Assembly (NCBI GenBank): GCA_036346395.1
Contig: CM070599.1
Coordinates: 12,019,232-12,083,231 of the forward strand
DNA: 64,000 bases
Direction: 5' to 3'
Source of the DNA: Hsuehochloa calcarea
Taxonomy: Eukaryota; Streptophyta; Magnoliopsida; Poales; Poaceae
Positions 11,561-22,987 of this stretch are shown one piece after another (position 1 is the stretch's first letter; each line of letters starts with the position of its first letter). Position numbers and translations under genes: made by a program. The notes under the pieces are model-generated. The model saw only the letters and a program-made list of their open reading frames with translations, was not told the origin of the DNA and did not search any database.

Positions 11561-12313
11561 TAGGATACGTGATCTACTCTCCTTCGTGTAGGCCCCTTAA
11601 TTACTTAACCCTTGCATTACATATTCGTTTTTGTTTTTAATTGTTTTTGTTTTTGTGTACTGCAAGAACGGCTGAGAAGGTGATGAATTTGTACCCACTA
11701 TCTTTGGCATGGCCAGCATGCAATTGTATGTTCTTGTAGTGGTCAGAGATGCCCATTTTTGGAGTGGACAGCATAGAGGCGGCGAGGAATTAGGGCTGAC
11801 ATTTTTTGGCTTGCAAATGAGGAATTTTAGGGCCCTGTGGAGCATGGAAATGGTAATGTTGAAATAGGAAAGACCTACGAATGGAGTGGAAAGATGGGTG
11901 GTCAGAGGAAAAACGCATAAGGTTTTCACACGATTTTTCTGCAGCTTTTCCAATAATCCAAGCCCTTAAGAATTAAATTCTACGGGATTTCTTTTTTTTT
12001 AATAGAGTGTACACTCCATAGCTGGCGTGTATATGCATGAGCGATGTGAGTGTAGTTAGGTGTACACCTGCGCGCCTTGCCATCTGGCTACACGCGAGCT
12101 TCCAAATTTTTAGGAGATTTCAATCATAGAAAATTCTACAATTTGGTTTTAAATCAGAAAGGGGATAATACTAGGACCAAAGTAGAGTCTGAAATTAATG
12201 ATAAAAGGAGTATATAATATAAGATTCCTTCTATGGAGCGGAAACTTTTCAAGAACTAGAAATGTAATAATTGCAAGATGTAAAAACTGGCAAAGGGATT
12301 GACAGGCTAATGG

Positions 12314-12413
12314 GTTGTTTGGGCCTATACGTTACAAACTTTTGCAACCCATGTAAACATATTTTGGCCCATTGGAGCCTCCCATTTCCCTTGTTGTTTG
12401 GGCCTATACGTTA
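12314..12413 (+). repeat. 21-bp perfect direct repeat flanking 58 bp
   Basis: The 21 bases at 12314-12334 (starting gttgtttgggcc) recur exactly at 12393-12413. The intervening 58 bases are unrelated. This looks like a small duplication from DNA break repair rather than a transposon. Confidence 0.85.
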
Positions 12414-13431
12414 ATTATGTTTCCTTTTTCTTTTCCTGTGAAAATCTTTGGGAGAATGTTCCTGCCCTTCACAGAATTAACTGCCTTGTTTTGCTTAGTT
12501 CGAGCAGCATTCTACTCTATTACAAATTACAGTTTTGAGCAGCATGAATTTAATTGCATTTAGCTATGATAGACGTAGCATTTCCGTAATAAAAAAAAGG
12601 TGCAGCAATACCTTACTGCAATTTAGTTGTACTGTTTCAAAAATCATTATATTACACTATACTAAAAACAATTCACAAACCCCAGGTGAGACAGTACCTT
12701 CTTCTTTCCTTTTTTTTTTCGAGAAGGAGGCAATACATTTCGTTCGACGGAGGCGGGAAAAGGTTAAAGAGAGAAAAGAAGATGAAAATAAAAGGAAGAA
12801 AAAGCAGGGGAGAAAGATGAACAGGAGTAGTGAGCTCGACTTGGGCTGGATGATAAATAATTGTGAACAAGAATTAGACCCAATTAAGGATCATGTTAAT
12901 AAATAAAATCAGGATCATTAACAGCCGCCAGGAACACGAGGAACCCAAAAGTCTAGTATCTGGGCCTCTAATTTATGTAATGATGATTAATGACAAATAC
13001 AAGGCAAATGTGTAATTACAAGATCAAAGAGATTTTCTAGTCATTTCGCCACCCTAGTAGTTGGGAGAAAGAACAGACTGCTAGAATTTGCATTTATATT
13101 TTTGTTGTTCTATTAAGAGGTGTTTTTCGCTAGTAATTTTGTATTTGTCGGTGCGTCGGAAGCTCAAATTGATGCATTCATATTTTTCCCAAGATTCTAA
13201 ATGGCCTCTAGATATCTCAAGGTTAAGTTCTTAACTGAGCCTTCCGTTTGAAAATTCAGAGAGAAGCTAATGAGCTGAAAATCCCAAATTAGGATTGTCT
13301 GCTTTTTGTCAAAATGTATTTTTTTTTCTACATTTTAGGACTATCCTAATAACATATTTGGGACATTTTGACAGAACAGGTGTGCAACGAGGTGATAAAA
13401 CTTTGTTTGAATCTACCAGTTCTGTTCTAAG

Positions 13432-13500
13432 TAGGGATGGCAACAGGGGCATTCCTCGCCCCCGTTAGGGTGTCAGGGCCCCACGGGGACCCACACCCAA
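13432..13500 (+). mobile_element. Possible hAT-type MITE terminus
   Basis: tagggatggcaacagggg followed by GC-rich gccccgt/acgggg inverted motifs resembles the end of hAT-derived small elements in grasses. No second terminus or target duplication was found, so the call is weak. Confidence 0.3.
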
Positions 13501-13726
13501 TAACGTTGCACAATATTATGTCAAGGAAAACTATCTAGACTTCTAGAGCCATTGATAATTCTTACAAAGAATGTCTAGATTTAGAGTACATGCAATTCAT
13601 CTACTACATGTAAAGATCTAGGTTTCTAGAGGAGGAAGAGGATTGAGGAGTTGACTTACCGTGCGGCCATGCGGGAGGAACCGAGGAAGTGGCCAGCGTC
13701 GGTTGTTGGAGAGAGGAGAGGAGTTG

Positions 13727-14050
13727 TGTAATACCATGTTTTCCCAAAAGGGTCTAGCATGGATCGGTCAGACCGGCCTAGGCTGACAGTGAGATCGACC
13801 GAGTCCATTTTAGACGGGGTTGGGCCGAATTTGTCTTGAATTGTGTGTCGTGTGGGCCTCGGTTTCCATGCCTATAAAGAGGAGGGCCAGGGGGCACCAC
13901 ACCTACCCTATTCCTAGTTGTAGCTGCCGCCAACCCTCTTTCATCGTTGCTTGCTGCTACCACCCTGCTACTGCGGTTATAGAGGTGGAGTCAAGAAGAA
14001 GGAAGAAGGGGAAGAAGACGAGGAGGGAAGTTAGGGTTTCATGTTCTGGT
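13727..14050 (+). other. Truncated gypsy-type LTR, probable host of element 1
   Basis: Starts tgtaataccatg, the TGTAATACC type of start used by elements 1-3 here. A TATA-like cctataaagagg lies near 13870, followed by a CA/CT-rich leader. The sequence is cut at 14050 where the element 1 LTR begins. No partner segment was identified beyond element 1, whose far end is truncated. Confidence 0.45.
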
Positions 14051-15457
14051 TGTAATATCCCGAAATTGAATCGGGTAATTAGAAAATCAGCTGGAAGAAG
14101 AGAGGGCAAAGAAAGGAGTAAAAATTCTGAAGTTTAAAGGGTTTTTTGCCTTTATTCGACAACCTGGGCCGCGGACCGCGGCCCAGAGGGGAAGCCCAAG
14201 GGTGGCCGGCCAAGGGGGGCTCCCACCCCCAAAACCCTAGCCCCACCTCTCCCCACCCTCTTTTTTCCCCTAGAGCCGCCACCCCCTGCCCTTTGGCCGC
14301 CCCTACCCTGCTCCATTGCGCCTCCCCCTGCACCACCACCTCCCCAACAGCACCACCTCCCTCCCCAACGAAGCCCCTTGCTGCTGCCCATTGGAAGGAA
14401 GGCGAGGAGACGACAATTGGAGGGTCGGCCAAGTGGAGATACCAGATCAGATCTGTTCAGCGCTGTTGCTTGTCTGTTTTAGGTAAGATTCGTATGTTTT
14501 CAGATCTGACCGCCTCTCAGAAAGTTGTAGATCTCGGTTTTAGCTTTCTTTGGGCACCGAGATAACATGATTTGGACCTACGGTTTAGCAGTTATGGTAG
14601 TTTTACCGCAACTGACCAGGAGAGCTGACGAGTTTTGGCAGATTGTATTGTCTGGCCATTATGAATTATTTAGAGGCCGAATTAGAAACTCCACCCAAAA
14701 TTAATATTGTAGAGGCTTCATTAAGCTTTCCAAGATGATAAAGAACACAATTTTTAGAGTTGGCAATCAAAAGTTATGGAATTTTTACCGCCGCTGTTTC
14801 GCTGACGGTCAGAATGCAGAGATAGAAAACTTTCCCTGAATATAAGAATTAGTAGGAGGCAGAATCAGGAGACTTGTCCAACTAGACTATTGTAGCTGGT
14901 TTTGTCATGATTCTAGGAAGTCCAAGATCACCCTGGTCCGAGTTGCGTAGCAAAAGTTATGGTGGTTTTAGTGCTCTGTCCAGAGAACCCGATGTGAAAT
15001 TGATGTTTTATTAACTGGCCCGGTAGGGGTATTATTTTACCGATTCAGTAAGGCTCACCAACTAGACTTAGTTGGATAATTTAATTACCTTTCCAGAAAG
15101 TCTAAGAACATCTTATTTGGACTCTTGTACCAATAGATATGGATTTTTGAAGTTGACTATCCACTGAGGGGATATATCAACATTTAGGAATTTGGGGACG
15201 GGATCGAGTTAGATGTTTTGCGAGTCCATGGTTGTTGTTATATAGTTTGCTTTGATCCGCTGCTGTGTCTTAGCATGTGTTATAATTATTATTCAGGTGG
15301 TGGACTGGTACCGGGGGCAGCACCTTTTGTACAACCCTCGTTCTCTCGTGGTTAAGGCAAGTATAATGATGAATATAAGGTGTATTATTGAATGGCAATA
15401 TTTGGTATATATTATGAGTACTTGTGTGTTCATGTTTGTGATGATGATGGCATTATT
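14051..15457 (+). repeat. Element 1, 5' LTR, first segment
   Basis: Begins TGTAATATCCCG and matches the start of both element 2 LTRs, including the cgacaacctgggcc box and the C-rich block after it. It stops at the left copy of the ttatt target duplication (15453-15457), where element 2 inserted. The proline-rich open frame in the C-rich block is not a gene. Confidence 0.9.
15453..15457 (+). other. Element 2 target-site duplication, left copy
   Basis: ttatt directly precedes the TG of the 5' LTR; the matching ttatt lies at 34369-34373. Confidence 0.95.
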
Positions 15458-17526
15458 TGTAATACCCCAGAATTGATTCGGGTAATTAGAAAATAGCCGG
15501 GAGGAGAAAAGACAATTAAATGAGTAGAAATTGCTGAAAAGAGAAGGGGTTTTCTATAAATCCTTGACAACCTGGGCCTGGGTTGCAGCCCAGGAGGGGC
15601 CTATGTGGTGGCCGGCCAAAAAGAGGGGGGGTTCCTACCCCCCAAACCCTAAACTCCCCACCCTCCCTCCTCCTCCCCCACTTTGAGCCGCCACCCCCTA
15701 CCCCCTTTCCCCTGCCGGGCGCCACCACCACCTTCTCCCCTGCGCCACCATCTCCTCCACAGCACCACCACCCTCCCCGGCGAAGGTCCTTGCTGCGGTC
15801 TATTGGAGGGAAGGCGAGGCGACGACGGTTGGAGGGCCGGCCAAGTGGAGACAGCAGGTCGGTTTTGTTCAGCGCTGTTTCTCATCAGATTTGGGTATGT
15901 TGCGTTCGTTTTCTGATCTGTCCACCTCTTAGAAAGTTGTATCCCTCGGTTTTAGCTTTCTTTTGGCACTGAGATTACTCGATTTGGACTTACGGTTTAG
16001 GAGTTATGATAGTTTTACCGCGACTGTCCAGGAGAGCTGACGTGAATTGGAAGATTATCTTGTCTGGCCAATAGGAATATGTATATGCCGAATCAGAAAT
16101 GCCACCCAAAATGAATGTTGTAGATAATTCTGAATGCTTTCCAAGTTGATAAAGAACACAATTTTTAGAATTTCCAATCAAAAGTTATGGAATTTATACC
16201 GTCATTGTTTTTCGATTGTCGATTGTAAAGACAGAGAACTTCACCTGAATATTAGGGTCAACAGAGCGCCGAATCAGGAGACTTGCCCAACTAGGTTTTC
16301 ATAGACGGTTCTGTCGTGGTTCCAGAGAGACCAAGATCACCCTGTTCCGAGTTTCCATGAAAGTTATGATATTTTTCGCTCATTTGTCCGTGAGGCTTCT
16401 CGCTAGACCGTCGGTAGAATTGAGTATATTTCTTATTCGAACCCTAGGTCTTGAGGGGCTGGGTTAAGGGGTGTAAACGGAGTCCTCTTTCTGTGTTTTT
16501 ATTGTTACCGCTATGCTTGTGTAGGAGGTGGAGTTCCGAAGTAAAGGCACCAAGGTTGCTTCTTCGTGTACCGTAGTGGGAAAGAAAGAAACAGGCAAGT
16601 ACAGTAGTGGTAAATTATGTGTGATCGTTTGTTCATGTTTACTATGTTATGAGTATATTGTGTTAATCATGGATGCTCGAATGTTATGGATATCAATGCT
16701 CGCAAATGCTAGAAGTATGCGTAAGTTTCATTTATGCATGATGATTTAAAGTATTGACCATGTGCATCATGATATCATATTGGAGGCATGGTCACGTAGT
16801 GACCAAGCATTAATTGAGGTCCCCGTCATGAATATGATGGGCTTTTGGGTCCCCATACTTGTGGAGTATGGGCTAAGGTCTCTATGCTAGAAGGCACATG
16901 CATGGGTGTGCATCGATGGATGCACACTCCGCAATACCGGTATATGCAAAAGAGAGAAAGAAAAGTGCATTTGAACAGTTTGCATCGCATAAGCATGAGA
17001 CATATTTCTTATTGGGTTTTGTGGATGGATGTTGTTAATTACTGTTGCGTTGGCTATTGTCTTACTATTTGTACTTTGCTGAGTCTTGGACTCACTCTTG
17101 CTGATGTTGTGTTTTTAGGTACCTTATTTGCGGACGGCTTGCATGGGAGGGAGTAGGGTTGCTTTTGTTGTGCTCACTACCACATATTCTTTAAAAGATG
17201 ATTATCATTATACCGTACCTTAATAACAAGCAAACTGCTTAAGGATTAACTTTGGCTATACTTGAATGCATTGGTTTATTTGTAATAATGAGTGGTAAAT
17301 TTTAATTATGCTTGCTTATGCTTTAGCTGAGTAGATTATTTATGAATGCTTCGATGAACTTTGGATGTTGAAATAGTGATAATTTTATATGCATCTGTTG
17401 GAATCTCCGGTAAACTTAGTTATACAAAGGAGGTTGTGCCGAAATTTATTGTAGTGTCTTAGATTTGTATTTGCTACCTTGTTATTTTAGTAGCATTCCA
17501 GACTCATGTTGGGCTGGGGTGTTACA
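15458..17526 (+). repeat. Element 2, 5' LTR
   Basis: Starts TGTAATACCCCAG and ends GGGGTGTTACA. A TATA-like ctataaatcc lies about 95 bp from the LTR start, near 15553, which would make a short U3. It is very similar to the 3' LTR, with scattered substitutions and few indels. Confidence 0.93.
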
Positions 17527-17560
17527 GTTTGTATCAGAGCGGGCTTCAGGTCCGTGGTAG
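17527..17560 (+). other. Element 2 primer binding site and conserved leader
   Basis: Directly after the LTR the sequence reads gtttgtatcagagcgggctt. This is the initiator-methionine tRNA type of primer site (TGGTATCAGAGC) with one substitution. The following caggtccgtgg is shared exactly with the leader of element 3 on the other strand. Confidence 0.85.
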
Positions 17561-20500
17561 CTAGAAAAGAAAAAGAAAAGTAAATTGACACACTGTGCAC
17601 AGTAGGATGGGAATGGGCAAAGCATTGCATTTACGTTTCGATTTGTCGTATTGATGGTTGCTGATATTAATTGAGTATGATTGCTTATTACTTGGTTATA
17701 TGATTATTATGTGTGGGGATAATCGATGTCGAGAGGTAGAGTGTGGTTGAGGACATGGGCATGGCCAGGTTGTACCGCCAGTTAGGATATGGGGATAGTG
17801 GAGTGATTACCTTGGTAAAACTACTTCTAGGTGTCGAGTATGAATTCCTTTGGGAAGGTTATTGACTCCCTTGGGATGTACTAGGATTTTCTGACCAACC
17901 GCTGGTGGTTATTTAATTTCCTTGGGTTAATGGTTTCAATACAGTTGGACATTTTCTTTGGTTTTATTGGTTCCTTAAAGAAATTATTTGTTCTTGGTAC
18001 CAACGAGAGTTGGACTGCTTGTTAACATTTTGATTCGCAAGGTTGACCTTTTATGGTGAAGGTTTGCTTTTCCTGTTTTTGAAAACATGATTCGTTTTTT
18101 TTCGCTTAGTACCTTGGATAATGTGAACTATCTCGGTGAGTTCTTTAGCATGCGAAAGCTTTGGTCAACTCTTGTCCAGTTGTGGCTGATGAATTTCTCT
18201 TGGGTTATTAGTTCATTGCGGTCGATGTATGGTTTTGGTTGGAGAGAAGTTGATGTGGTTCAGTTGGCTTAACTTGTCTCTTATAGCAATAATAGTTTTC
18301 CCAAGTGTTGAGTTATTCTTGCGACTGGTGAACTTGGTTAATTGTCAGGCTTCACCTTTGTATTGGGGTTCTGTTTTTCTTATTGGGAATCATGACCCAT
18401 CTACTTCGCTTGATGGTTTGGTTAATAAAAGTTTGCTTTTGTAAGTCTTTTAGTATGTGGAAGCTTTGACTCAATGTAACTCTTTTGGGTATTCTGAGCG
18501 TTGAAGTTGCATAATTCCCTCTTATAAAAAAAATATTAAACCCTTTAGCGATGTTTTCTCGTGGTAAAGTGAAAGATTACAATCAAAGAAATTAATGGAT
18601 AAGATATGGGTTATCAAGCTGGGTCTGCAGGGTGGTGCATAATGAATCCTAACGAGTATCCGTGGAAGTGAAATCGGAAAAGACGATGTTGTCCTCTAGT
18701 AGTTCTTGATGAGCTGTGATTATGAGTATGACTATACTTGGTTGGAATCAATAGAGTTATTAAAAGTGTGTAGCACTGATGAGATGGTTGATCGTTCGAA
18801 TTGTGTAGTTTGCTAAACTTATTGGATTATTTGGTCTCGATGGGCTAATCTAACTGTGTAGAATGATGAACATACGGATTTGTTCAACTGATGTCTCAGT
18901 AGATAATGAAATAGAATTTTCTTTGATTGGCTATTTGATGATCTTATGTATGCCCGTGGGAATATAAATAGGGAAAAGACCATGAATTCGTCCATGATTG
19001 GATAATCGTCAATGGTTTATGATAACCTCTAGATTGGAATTAGTGTGTACTAAATTGGGGTGAGCATTCCTAATAGGTGAAGGGTTGACACTTGAAAGTG
19101 ATTTACTCACGTGTGTTTCATGAGGATGAATTGTGGCTGCATGCCCTTGATAAAAGTGATTTGCTTTGATAGTGAGGTTTTTGTATCAGACAATCTATAG
19201 GACAAGTTGACCGCTGGAATCTTATTGAGATAATAGAAAAATTATGGAATAATCTACTGTGTTTCTTTCGGAAAGGTTTATATTGGAATTTAAGAGGTGA
19301 CCTATGTTTGCGTAATGGTGAGATGGTCTGGTAATATTATGCCTTTGATGATAGAGATTTGGTGAGCCTTTGGGCCTTTGTAATGAAGGAAATGATGTTA
19401 ATGATTATTGAAAAGGGGGTTTTAACCTTGAGGTTAGTAAGGTGGTCTGCAAGAGATCCTGACTCGTCGGAGCAATGATGATTCTTCTAGAGAGAAAGTA
19501 AGTTAATTGCCTTCCGTTATATCGACTAAATGAAATATTTAGAGTTTGGCATTCATGGTCTTTTGGGAGTTCATGATCTATGTAGTAGATAAAATTAGTT
19601 TGAGCAACATGACGTATTGGAAGGCTCTATTCGGTTCTTAAGTGAGTAATGTGATTTGGTTTTAGATGTACTTCTTGGTTGGGTTGGCAAGTAATGATGT
19701 ACTCAAAGACAATTGTTTCATTTGTTAACAGAAATCGGTTACCATAAGTATTTGAGGTCGGAGTTAAGAATTGTAATCTGCAACTTTTCTATCATTACAG
19801 TTTAAGAGTTTCTTCAGTTTCCATAGCACTGTTCTATTATGATTTATGGAGCTTTGAAAATCTTGTGGGACTTATGCCCTCAACCGTGGGCACGTATTTT
19901 ATTTTATGAGATCATTACTATTTGACTGTTTCTCTTTGTCTCGTGCTCACTCCAAGGAGCAACATTTTCTTGTGTGTTGGAATTTGTGTCTGATTATCTC
20001 TTCCCTTTTGAGAAAGGATTTAACAAACTTATGTTGTCAAGTTTTATAAAGTGTCGTTTCGTGACTGATTGGTGGTGGACAAGTATAAGGCAGTTATGAG
20101 ATTTTATGAACAAATCTATGTAAAGAACAGTAGAGGATGAATTGGTTTTGACCTATAACTTTTGGAGAGAATTCCATGGAATGTTTATCGTTGGAATAAA
20201 ATTGATTAGTGTTACAACCAGTGGAACTCATAGCGAAATATAATCTAGGAACCCTCGTTCATGCTGGAATGTTGGGATTATCGGAAGTATGGGAATCTTG
20301 ATCGATTTATTAGAGTATCACAGATGGGGAATTAACCTTGCGAGGTTATGTAGGTGGTTTATGAAGGTATAATTCAATGAGAGTAGGATTAGCGAAGTAA
20401 TCTGATTGTAATATCAATTGATGGGATAGTAGGGACAATTGAATTATCACCAGGTACGACTTGGCTTCAGTGAGTAACCCTCTAGAAGTTAGAATTTCCT

Positions 20501-21745
20501 TAAAGATAATTTGGTTGAGAATATATTTTCAGGTGGTTGTTAACGATTGATTATGATTAGATTATGGGGATTTTAGTCAGCGGATTCGAGAGTTTCCATA
20601 TCAGTTATATCGAAATACATCTATAGGGTCCTTGAAGATTGAAAATTTGGCCCGGCGTTCTATGCTAGAACCTTGGAGAATAATGATGTTGTGTTGAGAT
20701 GGTGAAACAAAGTGGATTCCGAATAGTACGATGTTCATTGATAGAATCCTTTGGGTGTAGCAATTGAGTGTGTGTGCTAAGAATTTCGGGTTGATTATCC
20801 TTGAAGGATTGAGGTGAAGTGATTGTGGGTGAAAACCATGACGAGGTGCATTTGAAAGTCATCTATCAAGGTAATTCCGTCAGTTCAGAGGTTGGTCAGG
20901 GTATGTTTTTGGGTGGAAGTCATTAGAGTCTTTCTACAAAGGAGTGAATGGTGAATTCGGTTTGAGCATAGTGTTGAGATTGCCAATTTAAGAGAAATGA
21001 GTTAGTGTGATATGGATGAAATGGGGTTCCATGATTTGAGAGAAATTCTATTTCTAACAGAGAAAAAAATGTTTCCTCGAGTAGTGAAACACTATTTGAT
21101 TCTTGATTGAGCTATGTGTTTATGACGGATGTTTTTCGCAAATGGAGTTTGACCTTATGATTGGCATGCGTGGATCTTATCAGTTCAGAAAGAATAAAGA
21201 TAGTAACTGATTTGGGTATTCAAGTGGTTTCTCTTTCGGTTTGGGAGGTGTTTATTTGTAAACTGCCTACTGGGAAAGCGGAAGGGATTTCATGATGAAT
21301 CTTCGCTTTTGAGTTTGATCTTTTTTTTGGGGTAAAGTTGCTATTTTGTGATTGTGATGAGAATCTGCTATTTTCAATTGGGTTCTGGTTATAAAAGAAT
21401 TGTTTAAAGCAAGTTCTGTTGTGTGATCCGGTTACAAGATGTGCTCATTGTTAAGATGAAAAGGTTGATCGAGAGTTGGAACCAGAATTCCATGCGTCAT
21501 GTGTAGAGTGTCTGGTTTGGTACCACAGGGAAGGTTGGCCCAAGGTACATCAGTTTGATTTTTGGTTGCTAGCATTAGAACCATCTCGGGTCCATGCGCG
21601 GGGTACACAACGTTTCGTATGACCCGATGTCGAGAGAGTATTTGAGAGTCTGGAGTATGAGATTCATCTGGGACGAGGAACCACAAGTAAAACCTTATGT
21701 TCGAGTCCCGTCTGTGGAGTATACCAGATAAGATTAAGACGAGCG
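17561..21745 (+). other. Element 2 interior, non-coding
   Basis: About 4.2 kb without a long frame or any gag, protease, integrase, reverse transcriptase or RNase H motif that I can see. The sequence is T/G-rich on the plus strand, with recurring short phrases such as cttgg and gatttggt. The first 170 bases match the element 1 leader, and a gacacactgtgcaca motif is shared with element 3. The origin of the rest is unknown. Confidence 0.7.
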
Positions 21746-21890
21746 TTGTGGTGTAGGATGTTGGAATCCATCAAGGTGCGGTGGTCGAATCAGACCGAGT
21801 GGAGAGTGACTTGGGAGCTGGAGCCATGCAAGCTAGGTGTAAATGTCCTTCGAGTAGAATTACAGAAAGAATTCGGGGTCGAATTCTGTT
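21746..21890 (+). pseudogene. Remnant of the gypsy pol C-terminus
   Basis: Plus-strand translation contains IKVRWSNQTEWRVTWELE. This resembles the end of many plant gypsy polyproteins, where a VxW-N..-EATWE box follows the integrase. It lies just upstream of the purine tract, exactly where the pol end should be. It therefore suggests that element 2 descends from a coding gypsy by loss of the rest of gag-pol. The frame ends shortly after and no catalytic residues remain. Confidence 0.7.
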
Positions 21891-21904
21891 TAAGGGGGGT
21901 AGAA
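21891..21904 (+). other. Element 2 polypurine tract
   Basis: taaggggggtagaa directly precedes the TG of the 3' LTR. It is the expected primer site for plus-strand synthesis. The adjacent ggtcgaattctgttt resembles the matching region of element 3. Confidence 0.9.
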
Positions 21905-22987
21905 TGTAATACCCCGGAATTGAATCGGGTAATTAGAAAATAGCCGGGAGGAGAAAAGACAATTAAATGAGTAGAAATTCCTGAAAAGAGAAGGGGTTTT
22001 CTGTAAATCCTCGACAACCTGGGCCTGGACCGCAGCCCAAGAGGGGCCCATGTGGTGGCCAACCAAAAAGAGGGGGGTTCCCACCCCCCAAACCCTAAAC
22101 TCCCCACCCTCCCTCCTCCTCCCCCACTTTGAGCCGCCACCCCCCTACCCCATTTCCCCTGCCGTGCGCCACTACCACCTTCTCCCCTGTGCCACCATCT
22201 CCTCCACAGCACCACCACCCTCCCCGATGAAGGTCCTTGCTGCGGTCCATTGGAGGGAAGGCGAGGCGACGACGGTTGGAGGGCCGGCCAAGTGGAGACA
22301 GCAGATCGGTTTTATTTAGCGCTGTTGCTCGTTAGATTTGGGTAAGTTGGGTTCATTTTCTGATCTGTCCACCTCTTAGAAAGTTGTATCCCTCGGTTGT
22401 AGCTTTCTTTTGGCACCGAGATCACTCGATTTGGACTTACGGTTTAGGAGTTATGACAGTTTTACCGCGACTATCCAAGAGAGCTGACGTGAATTGGAAG
22501 ATTGTCTTATCTGGCCAATAGGAATATGTATAAGCCGAATCAGAAATGCCACCCAAAATGAATGTTGTAGATAATTCTAAATTCTTTCCAAGTTGATAAA
22601 GAACACAATTTTTAGAGTTTCCAATCAAAAGTTATGGAATTTATACCGTCGCTGTTTTCTGACTGTCAGATTGTAAAGACAGAGAACTTCACCTGAATAT
22701 TAGGGTCAACAGAGCGCCGAATCAGGAGACTTGCCCAACTAGGTTTTCGTAGACGGTTCTGTCGTGGTTCCAGAGAGACCAATATCACCCTGTTCCAAGT
22801 TTCGTAGTGAAAGTTATGATATTTTTCGTTCTGCTATTCCGTGAGGCTTACTGCTAGACCGTCGGTAGAATTGAGTATATTTCTTATTCGAACCCTAGGT
22901 CTTGAGGGGCTGGGTTAAGGGGTGTAAACGGAGTCCTCTTTCCGTGTTTTTATTGCTACCTCTATGCTTGTGTAGGAGGTGGAGTTC
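21905..22987 (+). repeat. Element 2, 3' LTR, first segment
   Basis: Starts TGTAATACCCCGG and runs parallel to the 5' LTR until the agttc target site at 22983-22987, where the copia element inserted. Confidence 0.93.

Larger units (their letters stand above)
10931..13431. other. AT-rich intergenic DNA, no gene recognised
   Basis: Contains two microsatellites and a 21-bp direct repeat, listed separately. Frames at 11597-11953 and 12535-12906 are compositionally biased, have no domain and show no coding signature, so they are not called genes. Nothing else is recognisable. Confidence 0.6.

Noticed and set aside
11597..11953. 118-codon minus-strand frame
   Set aside because: No domain, no coding signature, and it lies in AT-rich unique sequence. 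Treated as chance.
12535..12906. 123-codon plus-strand frame with a Lys/Arg/Glu-rich tail
   Set aside because: The tail comes from a purine-rich run. No family resemblance.
14146..14565. Proline-rich frames in the LTRs (also near 15583 and 22050)
   Set aside because: They arise from the C-rich block of the LTR and are repeated in each LTR copy. No sign of a protein.
17527..17546. tRNA gene at the primer-site sequence
   Set aside because: It only matches the 3' end of a tRNA in complement, as expected for a retroelement primer site. No cloverleaf surrounds it.
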